Notes under the pieces: generated by a model
Told to the model about the DNA's origin: nothing
Databases searched by the model: none
Seen by the model: only the letters and a program-made list of their open reading frames with translations
Part shown: positions 25,298-34,905 of the stretch, piece after piece
Position numbering within the stretch: position 1 is the stretch's first letter
Layout: every line of letters starts with the position of its first letter
Origin: Oscillibacter sp. 1-3
Lineage (GTDB): Bacteria > Bacillota > Clostridia > Oscillospirales > Oscillospiraceae
Length of the DNA stretch: 64,000 bases
Assembly: GCF_000403435.2 (NCBI RefSeq)
Contig: NZ_KE159703.1
Span: 799,033-863,032 of the forward strand
Direction: 5' to 3'
Made by a program: the position numbers and the translations under genes

Positions 25298-27706
25298 TTG
25301 AAGAAGAAACGGACTGCGTCCCTGTCGCTGACGGGGCCGCGTCAGGATGCGGCTGAGGCCGCGCTGTTTTCACTTGTCTTGTTCTTTGCTATGCACATTT
25401 GGTCGGAGCCCTTTGCCCTGGGGGCGGCGTTCCTTGCGTTCATAGTGTGTCTTGGAAGGAACCCCTGGCGTCTGGCCCAGGAGCGCTTCTGCGTCCCGGT
25501 GCTGGGGTTTGCCGTCTTTGTGCTGTTGTTTGGTGCGGCGGCGATCTATTCCCCTTTCGGCAGCTCGGCAGTCCGGGATTTCCGGGGGGCACTGGCCGCC
25601 TTTGCGGTGGCGGCCCTGGTGCTGTTCCGGATTGAAAAGAGGCATGTTCGGGCGCTGCTGTGGGGCCTTGCGGTGATCTGCGCCGTGGTGAGCCTGCTGT
25701 GTACCAGCTTTGCGTGTGAGGGCCCCCTGTATGAGATCTTCTGCTCCGTAATGGACCTCTTCGGACAGTCCTATATGTATCGGGGGGAGATTGAAAATAC
25801 GATTGCCCGCGTCAACGGCATTTATAACGACGCCAATATCTCTGCCAGCATTTTGGCGTTGGGGACGCTGGTATCCCTCTATCTGGCCCGGACCGGGAAG
25901 AAGTGGTGGGAGAGGCTGCTTGCCTGTGCGCTGGTCAGCGCTTCCGCCTTGGGGATTTTATTGTCCGTCAGCCGCGGCGCCATTTTGTGCTTTGGGATTT
26001 CTCTTTTGGTGTGGCTGGCTGCCGCAGGGAAGGGGGAGCGCTTTCGTCTCTTTTTGCTGCTGGTGATAGCCGCAGGTGTGACGCTGGTTGTCTCGCTTCC
26101 GGCCGGCGCGGCGGTGGAGCCGGGGAACCCGCTTCCCAATGTGCTGGCGATTGTTTCCGGCGGGGCGATTTTCCTGCTGGATTGGTTTCTTGGGGATCGG
26201 CTGGCGCGGGGAGTGTATGGCCGCACCAAGGCTGTGGCGGCGGCTGTCGGCGCAGTCGCGGTATGCATAGTTGTGTTTGCTGTGGCGGCTCTCAACTTAA
26301 AAGGTGCATATGTATTTGGAGAGGGGGACAACCTGTATCGCGCATTGCCCCTGGAGCCCGGCGCGTATACGCTCTTTGTTGAATGGGAAGGCGATGAAAA
26401 CTGCCGGGTGGTTATTTACAGCCGCTCGGAGCAGCAGGCTCTGACAAATAGCCAAACGGAATTGTATGATGGCTATGAAGATCAAATCACCTTTGAAGTT
26501 CCCGATGATGCGGTCCGGGTTTTTTTCCGTTTTCGGGCGCCTGAGGGCAATATCATACACAGTGCGACGCTCTCTGACGGCACGGAGATTCCCCTGTCCT
26601 ACCGGCTGCTGCCTGAGATGATCGTCCGCCGTCTGCAGGAAAATCCCTTTGAGGACAACAGCTTCCTGATGCGGCTCCAGTTTGATAAAGACGCCTGGAA
26701 GATTTTCACTCAGAGCCCGCTTTTCGGGCACGGCCTGGGCTCTACGGATAATCTCTATCCGGCGGTCCAGCCCTTCTATTACACCTCGCGCTACGTCCAT
26801 AACCATATTTTGCAGATCATGGCGGATATGGGACTTCTGGGTCTGGCGGCGTTTTTGGCTTTCCTGGGCGGGGTTTTGTGCCTGCTGATCGGACAGCTTC
26901 GAAAAGAGCGGGATATGCTGGCGGCTGTGCTTTTGGCATGCTGGGTGATGATCAATACCCACAGTCTGATGGAGGTCAATTTTTCAGTTCAGGCATATCA
27001 ATGTGCCGCCTTTGTCCTGCTCCTGCTCCCGGCGGCGCTTTACGGCCGGCCGCTGTCTGAAAGCGCGGCAAAGGCCGGCGGCGCGGCAGTCTGTGCGGGA
27101 TTTCTGACATATTTGGCGGTTTTCGGCGGCCTTATGGGCATGCGGCAGACTGTCTGGCGGGAGTATACCACTCGATATGCCAGCAATATTGATGAGGCTA
27201 TATCCTGGCTGGCCGATTACGCAAAGCGCGACGTATTTGAGCCTGAGCGCTATGAGGTGGAGTATGTTGCCGCAACGGCACAGGATACAAGCGGGCAATA
27301 CGGTGAGAAAATGCTGAACTTCGTTGAGAAGATTCGAAATTCTGGAAATTACCCGTCTTGCTCCGCGCTGCCGGAGATATATTACCTCCGGGTTGAAGAT
27401 TTTGAGGGTCTGTTTGAATGCTCTCGGGTTTGTCTGCTTCAAAGAGCGTCCTATGCAACGGTATGGAATGAGCAGGCTGCTTTTTATAGGGAGCGGGTGC
27501 TCCTCGCTGCTGGAGTAGAGAATATAGATGTATTCCTGGAGGGGGTTTTGGCTTTTTATGATCTGTTAGAGGAGACGAATCAGCGTCTGACCCAGGACAT
27601 CAGTTTAACAGGCGTGAATCAGGCTTTTGTAGAGCTGGCTCTGTCCGCAAGGGAACAGAATCTTTCCGGGGAAGCGCTGTATGATTATTTGATTTCCGGG
27701 AACTGA
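25298..27706 (+). CDS. O-antigen ligase/polymerase-like membrane protein
   Basis: An 802-residue protein of the Wzy/WaaL (O-antigen ligase) superfamily, acting on lipid-linked glycans outside the membrane. About twelve membrane segments cover residues 20-350 and 510-620. Between them lies a large extracytoplasmic loop (about 350-510) that holds the family motif FGHGLGSTDNLYP and, close by, YVHNHILQIMADMGLLG with the usual His. A further 180 residues after the last segment are soluble and unusual for the family. I use the TTG at 25298, five bases after GGGAGGGG. It has its own promoter and terminator, so it is a single transcription unit at the island edge. Confidence 0.82.
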   Translation: MKKKRTASLSLTGPRQDAAEAALFSLVLFFAMHIWSEPFALGAAFLAFIVCLGRNPWRLAQERFCVPVLGFAVFVLLFGAAAIYSPFGSSAVRDFRGALAAFAVAALVLFRIEKRHVRALLWGLAVICAVVSLLCTSFACEGPLYEIFCSVMDLFGQSYMYRGEIENTIARVNGIYNDANISASILALGTLVSLYLARTGKKWWERLLACALVSASALGILLSVSRGAILCFGISLLVWLAAAGKGERFRLFLLLVIAAGVTLVVSLPAGAAVEPGNPLPNVLAIVSGGAIFLLDWFLGDRLARGVYGRTKAVAAAVGAVAVCIVVFAVAALNLKGAYVFGEGDNLYRALPLEPGAYTLFVEWEGDENCRVVIYSRSEQQALTNSQTELYDGYEDQITFEVPDDAVRVFFRFRAPEGNIIHSATLSDGTEIPLSYRLLPEMIVRRLQENPFEDNSFLMRLQFDKDAWKIFTQSPLFGHGLGSTDNLYPAVQPFYYTSRYVHNHILQIMADMGLLGLAAFLAFLGGVLCLLIGQLRKERDMLAAVLLACWVMINTHSLMEVNFSVQAYQCAAFVLLLLPAALYGRPLSESAAKAGGAAVCAGFLTYLAVFGGLMGMRQTVWREYTTRYASNIDEAISWLADYAKRDVFEPERYEVEYVAATAQDTSGQYGEKMLNFVEKIRNSGNYPSCSALPEIYYLRVEDFEGLFECSRVCLLQRASYATVWNEQAAFYRERVLLAAGVENIDVFLEGVLAFYDLLEETNQRLTQDISLTGVNQAFVELALSAREQNLSGEALYDYLISGN

Positions 27707-27732
27707 GGGAGTTTTGTCTGAATAAATTCTAG

Positions 27733-27784
27733 TCCGCCCCGCAAATGACCACTAAAACGGTGGTTATTTGCGGGGCGGATTTCT
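27733..27784 (+). terminator. Terminator after the O-antigen ligase-like gene
   Basis: A 20-bp stem with one mismatch (27733-27752 and 27760-27779; loop TAAAACG), followed by TTTCT and an A/T-rich stretch. Confidence 0.85.
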
Positions 27785-27907
27785 ATGTATTTTTTAGAAA
27801 GTTCGAGAAAATACTTGCCTTCTAACTAAACGAGTAGTAATATGTTATGGAAATTTGCTATGCAAACGTAACTGCTTGGCCGTTAATGGACCATGACAGG
27901 GGGGCTC

Positions 27908-28050
27908 ATGCGGACCGGAAACAACATCAGGCAACAAACAGATAGGCGCTATGAGGCCCGGTACATTAAGGGGCGGAATTCCCAGGAACATGCTGTATGG
28001 TTACTGCTATGGAAAAACATGAGAGGACGCCGCACAAAAGCGGAAAGAGG
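27908..28050 (+). pseudogene. Site-specific integrase, N-terminal fragment
   Basis: From the ATG at 27908 the translation MRTGNNIRQQTDRRYEARYI, then KGRNSQEHA, matches the N-terminal arm-binding region of tyrosine integrases of conjugative elements. After a frameshift near 27990 the match continues as LYGYCYGKT before a stop. The core-binding and catalytic domains are absent. It is a relic of an integrative element or of a phase-switching recombinase once linked to this locus. Confidence 0.55.
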
Positions 28051-28085
28051 CAGTTTCGTGTTCTGCTTCTGCGAGTGAACTGAAT

Positions 28086-28540
28086 TTGCTGATATCGGGG
28101 ATGGGGAATCACGGCAGAGAAGTCCGGGAATTTGCGGAAAGTTTGCGGGTTTTTTGAAAATTGCCTTTTTGGATGATGAGAATCCAGAGGCAATCGGCCC
28201 CTGTAAAATACTTGGGCAATATGTAGGCGAGTATTCCGCCGTAATTCCAACGATAGGGAACCAGATGCTGCGGATGCGTTGGATCGGAGAACTGACACAG
28301 GCTGGCTTTATTCTGCCAGAGCTGATTCATCCAAAAGATGACATCATCCAGCGCGAAAATTGGCTGTGGTACAGCGGTCTGTGTACAAGCCGTCATCGGC
28401 GCTGGAGCAAACATTGGAAGGGGCTGTATTATTTCCAGCGGAGCCGCTGTTGACCGAGATATGATTCCGGATGGTATTAATGTAGGCTGCGGACAGGCGA
28501 TTACTTCCAATATTCAAATTGTCCGGGAAGGGAGTGCTAT
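28086..28540 (+). pseudogene. PglD/NeuD-type sugar O/N-acetyltransferase, frameshifted
   Basis: Three reading-frame pieces together resemble a sialic acid/bacillosamine acetyltransferase: LLISGMGNHGREVREFAESL (28086 onward), KIAFLDDENPEAIGPCKILG in another frame, and the hexapeptide part AVIGAGANIGRGCIISSGAA back in the first frame. At least two compensating frameshifts (near 28150 and 28340) break it. The next gene fragment is aminotransferase-like, as in pgl loci, so this was probably a bacillosamine-type PglD. Confidence 0.6.
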
Positions 28541-28621
28541 ATGGATAATCGGATCTTTTTGTCATCTCCAACGGTGTACAAGCAGGTATTTATAAAAAGT
28601 GCTCGAGGGACATTGTTTTAG
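28541..28621 (+). pseudogene. DegT-type aminotransferase, 5' fragment cut by repeat element
   Basis: A 26-codon ORF with a good ribosome site (GGGAAGGGAG). MDNRIFLSSP resembles the start of PglE/LegC-type aminotransferases (typically followed by a conserved HMGG-like motif, lost here). It ends at TAG formed by the border TA and first G of the repeat element at 28621. The remainder is missing. Confidence 0.45.
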
Positions 28622-28781
28622 GCCTTGTTTGAAAAAAAGTCAAAACGCCCAAACGGTGGATCTTGATCCGCCACTCTGCGTTAAATGTTTTTGCCGGGCG
28701 TCAGCCCGCCTGCAAAAATTTGCCTTGATTGGCGAAAAAATCTCTCGCTGTTGGGCATTCCGCCATTTTTCAAACAAGGCC
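28621..28781 (+). mobile_element. MITE-like element, full copy 2 (161 bp)
   Basis: Perfect termini GGCCTTGTTTGAAAAA and TTTTTCAAACAAGGCC, with TA on both sides (28619-28620 and 28782-28783). The interior has the GCCGGGCGTCAGCCCGCC palindrome. It separates the decayed PglD/PglE-like genes from the sugar transferase gene. This is the cleanest copy in the window. Confidence 0.9.
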
Positions 28782-28816
28782 TAGTATAAATTTGGTTTTT
28801 TAAGGATGGATTGTTG

Positions 28817-29446
28817 ATGATATATCGCGCATATATTAAACGATTTTTAGATATTGTGTTAGCTTTAGTTGGGTTAATTGTATTGGGGATACCAATGGTT
28901 TTCATTGCAGTCATTGTAAGGCTAGATTCTCCAGGACCGATTTTCTTTTGGCAGAAGCGTATTGGAATACATAAGACCTGCTTTATGATGCCAAAGTTTC
29001 GATCTATGCGTGTGGATACACCGCATGATACGCCGACCCATTTACTTATGAATCCTGAGCATTGGATTACTCCAGTTGGCCGTATATTGCGAAAAACTTC
29101 TTTGGATGAACTTCCGCAGATATTCTGCATTTTAACTGGGCAAATGTCGGTGATTGGCCCCCGTCCGGCTCTGTGGAATCAGGAGGACTTACTGTCGGAG
29201 CGTGATAAATATGGGGCGAACGACATTCGTCCTGGACTCACCGGCTGGGCACAGATTAATGGTCGGGATATACTTTCTATTGAAGATAAGGCTCAGTATG
29301 ATGGGGAATATGTAAAGAAGATGAGTTTCGTTTTTGATTGCCGCTGCTTTTTTGGCACGATTGGAAAGGTGCTTCGTCGAGATGGTGTGGTGGAAGGCAG
29401 TGTTGGTGAATTGAGAAAGCAGAAAGAGGAGTTACCTCAAAAATGA
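28817..29446 (+). CDS. PglC/WcaJ-type phosphoglycosyl transferase (priming enzyme)
   Basis: A 209-residue monotopic phosphoglycosyl transferase that starts glycan assembly by moving a sugar phosphate from a UDP-sugar to undecaprenyl phosphate. One N-terminal hydrophobic helix (about 10-30) is followed by the diagnostic SPGPIFFWQKRIG, the catalytic pair in KTSLDELPQIFCIL (Asp-Glu), VIGPRPALWNQ and PGLTGWAQINGRD. The size fits the short PglC/WcaJ core. ATG 28817 follows AAGGATGG by seven bases. Given the pgl-like debris upstream and PglF-like gene at 54969, the substrate may be UDP-diNAcBac or a related sugar, which is not proven. Confidence 0.9.
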   Translation: MIYRAYIKRFLDIVLALVGLIVLGIPMVFIAVIVRLDSPGPIFFWQKRIGIHKTCFMMPKFRSMRVDTPHDTPTHLLMNPEHWITPVGRILRKTSLDELPQIFCILTGQMSVIGPRPALWNQEDLLSERDKYGANDIRPGLTGWAQINGRDILSIEDKAQYDGEYVKKMSFVFDCRCFFGTIGKVLRRDGVVEGSVGELRKQKEELPQK

Positions 29447-29597
29447 AGCAAGTACTGATTTTGCAAAGGTCCACGGTTATGTTGGAAAGAGTTTTTTGAT
29501 CAATCATTTGTGGTGCCGATAGTCTTCTAGAGCAGTGCTGTTTATGCTTGAACGATGCCAGCGGTCAAGCATATGTGGAAAGAATATGGGAATATTA

Positions 29598-29730
29598 GGC
29601 CATGTTTGAAAAAAGTCAAAACGTCCAAACAGCGGATATTTTCCGTCATTCTGCGTTGATGTTCCTGCCATACACAGAGTATGACTGCGTTAAATCGCCT
29701 TGACTGGCAAAACATCTCTTGCTATTGCTC
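29598..29730 (+). mobile_element. MITE-like element, 3'-truncated copy
   Basis: Begins TA-GGCCATGTTTGAAAAAAGTC at 29596 and follows the subfamily with TTGATGTTCCTGCCATACAC in the middle, then breaks off after ACATCTCTTGCT, before the right terminus. It lies in the 318-bp gap between the sugar transferase and the next glycosyltransferase (29447-29764), which otherwise holds no gene. Confidence 0.7.
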
Positions 29731-29764
29731 AGATAAGATCTGGATTTCCGACAAGGAGGGCCAA

Positions 29765-31006
29765 ATGAAAAAAAATGTTTGGATTATAAATCATTACGCT
29801 GGAGGCATGCTGTTCGACCAAGGCGGCCGACATTATAATTTTGCAAAATATCTAAAACAACAGGCAGACTATGAACCGGTTATATTCTGTGCAAGCAGTG
29901 AGCATGGAAAGCCGCGGCAGTATTTTGATACGCAGGATCTCTGGCAGAAACACACTTCGGAGGAGATAGGAGTCCCTTGGGTGTTTGTAAGGGCTCGAAC
30001 ATATGTTGGAAACGGAAAACAGCGTGTTCTAAACATGATAGATTTTTACAAGAATGTGAAAAGAGCAGCCAAGAAGTACACTGCCAACCATGAGAAACCA
30101 GACGTCATATATGCCTCGTCTCCTCACCCGTTGACTTTAGTGGCAGGAATTCAGTTGGCAAAGTATTATCGGGTGAAATGTATTTGTGAAGTGAGGGACC
30201 TCTGGCCGGAGAGTCTCATAGTGTATGGGTTGCTGAAACGGAATTCCCTTCTGGCCAAAGCGCTATACGCTGGAGAGAAGTGGATTTATAAAAAGGCTGA
30301 CGCGCTTATTTTTACCATGGCAGGGGGCTGCGATTATATTGTGGAACGGGGCTGGGATCGGAAAATCCCGCACTCTAAAGTACACAATATTAACAACGGT
30401 GTAGATTTGGAGGTTTTTGATTACAACCTGAACCACTATCATCATGAGGATTCGGATTTGGATAATCCAGATGTTTTTAAGGTTGTTTATGCTGGCTCGA
30501 TCCGAAAGGCAAACAATTTGGGATTATTGTTGGATTCGGCGAAAAGAGTGCGTAATCCTCGTATTCGATTTCTGATTTGGGGTGATGGGGACGACCTTCC
30601 CTTTTTGCGGCAGAGAGTTTTGGATGAGCATATCGAAAATGTAACTTTTAAGGGGAGGGTTGAAAAAAAATATGTTCCTTCCATTGTCAGTAGAGCAGAC
30701 TTAAACTTTATTGATGGAAATTATAGTGATCTTTTTCGTTTTGGGATTAGTCTCAATAAACTCTTTGACTATTTTGCTGCGGGAAAGCCCGTAATTATGC
30801 CTATGAAAGCCAACTATAATCCGGTGCAGGAATTTTCCTGTGGCTTGACCGCGGAGAGGGAAGAACTGCTGCCGCAGCTGCTGGAACAAGCCGCGACGCT
30901 TTCTGAAGAGGAATATCAAAGAATGTGCCTTAATGCTCGGAAAGCGGCGGAAGAATACGATTTTAAGAATCTCACCCAGAAGCTGATTCAGATATTGGAG
31001 AGCTAG
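29765..31006 (+). CDS. Family 4-type glycosyltransferase (GT-B)
   Basis: A 413-residue cytoplasmic glycosyltransferase. The N-terminal domain shows GGRHYNFAKYLKQ and EVRDLWPESLIVYG, a motif seen in WbuB-like GT4 enzymes acting on aminosugars. The C-terminal domain has VVYAGSIRKANNLGLLLDSA and the family signature FRFGISLNKLFDYFAAGKPV. The start at 29765 follows AAGGAGGG; the longer frame is repeat-element debris. It would add a sugar to the PglC product. Base composition is A/T-rich like its neighbours. Confidence 0.88.
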   Translation: MKKNVWIINHYAGGMLFDQGGRHYNFAKYLKQQADYEPVIFCASSEHGKPRQYFDTQDLWQKHTSEEIGVPWVFVRARTYVGNGKQRVLNMIDFYKNVKRAAKKYTANHEKPDVIYASSPHPLTLVAGIQLAKYYRVKCICEVRDLWPESLIVYGLLKRNSLLAKALYAGEKWIYKKADALIFTMAGGCDYIVERGWDRKIPHSKVHNINNGVDLEVFDYNLNHYHHEDSDLDNPDVFKVVYAGSIRKANNLGLLLDSAKRVRNPRIRFLIWGDGDDLPFLRQRVLDEHIENVTFKGRVEKKYVPSIVSRADLNFIDGNYSDLFRFGISLNKLFDYFAAGKPVIMPMKANYNPVQEFSCGLTAEREELLPQLLEQAATLSEEEYQRMCLNARKAAEEYDFKNLTQKLIQILES

Positions 31007-31013
31007 AAAACAA

Positions 31014-31796
31014 ATGGAATTTACCTATCGAGCCTACCGGGATCTTTTGTCGCTTTTGCGGGAACAGGGATATGCCTTTCGGAATTACCACAACTATGAA
31101 GCGGTCTGCCGATGCGTTATCCTCCGGCACGACATTGATAACAGTCTCTCCCAAGCGGTAAAGCTGGCGGAGCTGGAAGCGGATGCGGGCGTTTGTTCCA
31201 CCTATTTCGTCCTGCTGCGAACGGATTTTTATAATGTTGCGGCTAAGGCGGGGCAGGAAGCCCTGCGGCGCATTCAAGCGCTGGGTCATGAAATCGGACT
31301 GCATTTTGATGAGGCATTTTATGGCCCGGCCCTGAAACCGGATGAAATTATCCAAAACATTATAAAGGAGAGCAGCCTTCTGGCCGCGCTCCTTGAGACC
31401 GCTGTCACGACCGTTTCCATGCACCGGCCGTCGCGGAGTTCCCTGGAAGCGGACTACCATATTCCTGGCATCGTGAATTCCTATGGGAAGACGTTTTTTC
31501 AGGATTTCAAATACCTCTCCGACAGCCGCCGGAGATGGCGGGAACCGGCGGAAGAGATTATCCGCTCCGGAGAGTATGAACGCCTTCACATTTTGACACA
31601 TGCGTTCTGGTATCATGAGGAGGAAAAGGACATTTCTCAAACAGTGGGAGATTTTATCCGTCTGGCAAACCAGGAACGGTACCGTCAAATGGCGGAGAAT
31701 ATCACAGACATTGAATCTATTTTGGGAAAAGGGGAATTTTACTGTGAGAGTGGCCATTTATCAGCCACATTATTTTCCTTGGATGGGGTATTTTGA
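31014..31796 (+). CDS. Polysaccharide deacetylase-like protein
   Basis: A 260-residue protein with features of carbohydrate esterase family 4 fold enzymes: [20 protein letters not shown] (the HDID metal motif), [14 protein letters not shown] and a late THAFWYHEE. Such proteins in glycan loci are predicted to remove or test acyl groups on lipid-linked sugars or act as WbqC/WbmS-like accessory genes. It begins seven bases after the glycosyltransferase. The downstream WbqC-like gene overlaps its 3' end but is broken, so the pair may no longer work together. Confidence 0.7.
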   Translation: MEFTYRAYRDLLSLLREQGYAFRNYHNYEAVCRCVILRHDIDNSLSQAVKLAELEADAGVCSTYFVLLRTDFYNVAAKAGQEALRRIQALGHEIGLHFDEAFYGPALKPDEIIQNIIKESSLLAALLETAVTTVSMHRPSRSSLEADYHIPGIVNSYGKTFFQDFKYLSDSRRRWREPAEEIIRSGEYERLHILTHAFWYHEEEKDISQTVGDFIRLANQERYRQMAENITDIESILGKGEFYCESGHLSATLFSLDGVF

Positions 31797-32292
31797 CAAG
31801 ATGGCCAAAGTGGATGTTTTTATCCTGTTGGGTTAGGCCATGTTTGAAAAATGGCGGAATGCCCAACGGCGAGAGATTTTTTCGCCAATCAAGGCAAATT
31901 TTTGCAGACGGGCTGACGTCCGGCAAGAAAATTTAACGCAGAGTGGCGGATAATGATCCACCGTTTGGGCGTTTTGACTTTTTTCAAACATGGCCTAGGT
32001 CCAGCTTGAGAAAAATTCTTTGATGCTGAGAAACCGGGTCCTGGATAAGAGCGGGGAAATCAAGTATAACACCATTTCTGTTCTTGATATGTTGTTCAAT
32101 TGCGGCGTTGATATGAAGCGCCGTATCTTCTGGGAAAATGTGAAAAGCACCCATGAGTTTGACACTGTCCAGCAAGATATGTTTGAGTTCGAATATAATC
32201 CGAACTCCCGTGGGGCTCCCACAGGAAGAGATACTGTTTGCCACGTATACTTTTTCGGTATATGTCTGTTTCGTGAAAGGATAGCGGCCTGA
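31744..32292 (+). pseudogene. WbqC-like gene split by a repeat element
   Basis: From the GTG at 31744 the first 30 codons read [20 protein letters not shown] and onward, a clear WbqC-family start. At 31834 a 160-bp repeat element follows and its border forms an in-frame TAG. After the element, VQLEKNSLMLRNRVLDKSGE continues the same protein in the same frame, followed by SVLDMLFNCGVDMKR from its C-terminal region; the middle of the gene is deleted. WbqC proteins belong to O-antigen loci but their activity is uncertain. The gene is dead. Confidence 0.75.
31836..31995 (-). mobile_element. MITE-like element, full copy 3 (160 bp), inverted
   Basis: Termini GGCCATGTTTGAAAAATGGC and TTTTTTCAAACATGGCC, with TA on both sides (31834-31835 and 31996-31997). 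The interior runs opposite to copies 1 and 2. It interrupts the WbqC-like gene between codons that belong together, showing that the element moved after that gene was in place. Confidence 0.9.
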
Positions 32293-33191
32293 TGAGAATT
32301 TTTGAGCTTTTGGATTTCTTGGAGAAGGAGAAACTACCTTTTTCCTTCTCTGGAAATAGAGAGACTGCAGTAGAAGGATTTTCCTCCTTAGTTCACTACA
32401 AACCTGGTTCTTTTACTTGGATTAAGAGTACCGAAAATATTCCAAAGCATTTTGATCTTTCTCAGATTACACTGGCCTTTGCAGCAGAAACGCCGGGAGT
32501 CAGCTCTGTTCCCAATATCATCCGTTCTCCGGAAAGCAAGCGGGCCTTTTTTCACACAATAGAGCATTTTTACAGTCAGGAAGAACCGCGACCTACAGTT
32601 GGCCATTTTACCTATGTTTCTCCAGGCGTTAAGCTGGGGAAAAATGTTCGCATTGGCCATAACTGTACTTTGGATGGAGATATTTCTATCGGAGAGAATA
32701 CAGTTATCTGGAATAATGTAGTAATTGTGAATCGGGTCCGTATTGGGAAAAATTGCTTTATCCATTCCGGTACGATCATTGGACATGATGATTATTCATA
32801 TACTGAAGATTCCAGTCATAAAAAAACAATGATCAAACACTATGGCGGCGTCATAATAGGGAATGATGTTTGGCTCGGAAAAAATGTCTGCGTTAATCGA
32901 GGCACTATTGATGATACAGTATTAGAGGACGGCGTAAAAATTGATGATCTTAGCCAGATTTCACACAATTGTATTTTGAAAGAGAATGCTACGCTGGCTT
33001 ATCCTTGCAGTTTGGGCGGTAGTACGTGTATTGGAAGAAATGGATATATTTCAGGTGCCATTATTCGCAACCAATGTACGATTGGAGAAGATGCTTTTGT
33101 AGGTATGGGGGCCGTGGTAGTGAAAAATGTTCCCCCTGGCGAGACCGTAGTAGGAAATCCTGCCAGACCTTTGGTAAGAAAGAAGGAATAA
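32292..33191 (+). CDS. LpxD-like left-handed beta-helix acyltransferase
   Basis: A 299-residue hexapeptide-repeat acyltransferase. An N-terminal domain of about 100 residues resembles the uridine-binding part of LpxD. It leads into isoleucine-patch repeats ([20 protein letters not shown], later [20 protein letters not shown]) with the catalytic His region IIGHDDYSY and the C-terminal [19 protein letters not shown]. LpxD-like proteins outside lipid A synthesis acylate amino-sugars of surface glycans. Its ATG overlaps the last stop of the WbqC remnant and follows AAAGGA. The following gene starts four bases after its stop. The acyl donor is unknown. Confidence 0.82.
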   Translation: MRIFELLDFLEKEKLPFSFSGNRETAVEGFSSLVHYKPGSFTWIKSTENIPKHFDLSQITLAFAAETPGVSSVPNIIRSPESKRAFFHTIEHFYSQEEPRPTVGHFTYVSPGVKLGKNVRIGHNCTLDGDISIGENTVIWNNVVIVNRVRIGKNCFIHSGTIIGHDDYSYTEDSSHKKTMIKHYGGVIIGNDVWLGKNVCVNRGTIDDTVLEDGVKIDDLSQISHNCILKENATLAYPCSLGGSTCIGRNGYISGAIIRNQCTIGEDAFVGMGAVVVKNVPPGETVVGNPARPLVRKKE

Positions 33192-33195
33192 ACTC

Positions 33196-34323
33196 ATGCA
33201 GTTTATTGACTTGAAGGCCCAATACCAGGCCCTGAAAAGCGAAATCGACGCCAACATTCAAAGCGTCCTGGATTCTGCCCAGTTTATCGGCGGCTCCTAC
33301 GTCAAAGAATTGGAGACTCAGCTGGCCGCCTTTGTGGGCCGCAGGCACTGTATTACCTGCGCCAACGGTACGGACGCGCTTCAAATTGCCTTTATGATTG
33401 CCGGGATAGGGGAAGGAGATGCGGTGTTCTGTCCGGACATGACGTTTATCTCCTCCACGGAGCCGGCAAAGATGTTGGGGGCTGCCTCTATTTTCTGCGA
33501 CATCACGCCGGATACCTACAATCTGGCCCCCGCCAGCCTGGAGCGGCAGATCAGAGCTGTCCTGGCAGAGGGCCGGCTGATTCCAAAGGCTGTGATTGCG
33601 GTGGATATTCTGGGGAACCCTTGTGATTATGACGCAATCGCGCCCATCTGCGAACAATACGGTCTCACATTGATCGAGGACGCCGCCCAGAGCTTCGGCG
33701 CATCCTATAAAGCGCGAAAAGCCTGCTCCTTCGGACACATTGCCACGACCTCCTTTTTTCCCGCCAAGCCCCTGGGATGCTACGGCGACGGCGGTGCCGT
33801 ATTCACCGATGACGACGAAGCGGACAACCTCTGCCGCTCCATCTGTGTTCATGGCAAGGGCCCTGGCGGGAAATATGACAACGTTCGCATTGGAATGAAT
33901 TCCCGGCTGGATCATCTCCAGGCCGCCATACTGCTGCCAAAGCTCAAGGCGCTGAGGGAGTATGAATTGGATGCGCGGCAGACTGTGGCTGAACGCTACA
34001 ACGCCGCTTTTGCGGGAAAGCTGGTCACTCCCTTTGTAGCTGAAGGGTACACGTCTGCCTGGGCGCAGTATGCCCTGCTTGCCCGGGATGGCACCCAGCG
34101 TGATAAGATTGTGGCCCATTTGACGGAAAAGGGTATTCCCAACATGATTTACTACCCTACCCCCCAGCACGCCCTGCCGGTGTTTCAGAAGGAGCCCGCT
34201 TATGGGGAGACATTCAAAAACGCAAACGACTACTGTGCCCGGACCTTCTCCCTGCCCATGCATCCGTATCTGACGGAGGAGGAGCAGCAAACGGTAATAA
34301 ATGCAGTTTTGGAGGCGCTGTGA
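33196..34323 (+). CDS. DegT/DnrJ aminotransferase, WlbC/WbpE-like
   Basis: A 375-residue PLP enzyme expected to place an amino group at C3 of UDP-3-keto-GlcNAc uronic acid. Motifs include [40 protein letters not shown] and the PLP lysine in [19 protein letters not shown], then [16 protein letters not shown]. The adjacent acetyltransferase and dehydrogenase and the WlbA-like gene at 39595 make up the Wlb/Wbp pathway to UDP-2,3-diacetamido-glucuronic acid. The stop overlaps the next start by one base. The substrate is inferred from the set. Confidence 0.87.
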   Translation: MQFIDLKAQYQALKSEIDANIQSVLDSAQFIGGSYVKELETQLAAFVGRRHCITCANGTDALQIAFMIAGIGEGDAVFCPDMTFISSTEPAKMLGAASIFCDITPDTYNLAPASLERQIRAVLAEGRLIPKAVIAVDILGNPCDYDAIAPICEQYGLTLIEDAAQSFGASYKARKACSFGHIATTSFFPAKPLGCYGDGGAVFTDDDEADNLCRSICVHGKGPGGKYDNVRIGMNSRLDHLQAAILLPKLKALREYELDARQTVAERYNAAFAGKLVTPFVAEGYTSAWAQYALLARDGTQRDKIVAHLTEKGIPNMIYYPTPQHALPVFQKEPAYGETFKNANDYCARTFSLPMHPYLTEEEQQTVINAVLEAL

Positions 34324-34904
34324 TGGACAAGCCGTATTTTGTACACGAATCCAGCTATGTGGACGATGGCTGTGAGATCAAAGCGGGGACCATGATCTGG
34401 CACTTTTCCCACATCATGAAGGGGTGCAGGATTGGAAAACACTGCAATATTGGACAGAATGTGGTCATTTCGCCAGATGTGATTTTAGGAGACGGAGTAA
34501 AAATTCAGAACAATGTCTCTGTATACACCGGTGTGACCTGTGAAGACAGCGTGTTCCTGGGACCCTCCTGTGTATTTACTAATGTGATAAATCCCCGGGC
34601 TTTTATTGAGCGGAAGAATGAATATCGAAAGACTGTGGTAAAAAAAGGTGCCAGCATTGGAGCCAATGCCACTGTTGTCTGCGGGCATTCTATTGGCCGC
34701 TATGCTTTTGTGGGCGCAGGCTCTGTTGTGACAAAGGATGTACCGGACTACGCCATGGTCTACGGTGTGCCGGCTGAAATACGAGGCTATGTATGCCAGT
34801 GTGGAGAGCAGCTCATGTTTTCGGATTGGAAAGCCGTCTGTCCCGACTGCGGGCGAGCATACTGCATGGACGAAAACAACTATTCCATCAAGGAGGCCGA
34901 TTGA
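34323..34904 (+). CDS. UDP-amino-uronate N-acetyltransferase, WlbB/WbpD-like
   Basis: A 193-residue trimeric hexapeptide acetyltransferase with typical WbpD/WlbB stretches: [58 protein letters not shown] and [20 protein letters not shown]. It should acetylate the C3 amino group made by the upstream aminotransferase with acetyl-CoA. After about residue 155 an extra zinc ribbon appears (CQCGEQLMF, later CPDCGRAYC), a known variant of the family. It is coupled to the aminotransferase by a one-base overlap and ends one base before the dehydrogenase start codon. Confidence 0.87.
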   Translation: MDKPYFVHESSYVDDGCEIKAGTMIWHFSHIMKGCRIGKHCNIGQNVVISPDVILGDGVKIQNNVSVYTGVTCEDSVFLGPSCVFTNVINPRAFIERKNEYRKTVVKKGASIGANATVVCGHSIGRYAFVGAGSVVTKDVPDYAMVYGVPAEIRGYVCQCGEQLMFSDWKAVCPDCGRAYCMDENNYSIKEAD

Positions 34905-34905
34905 G

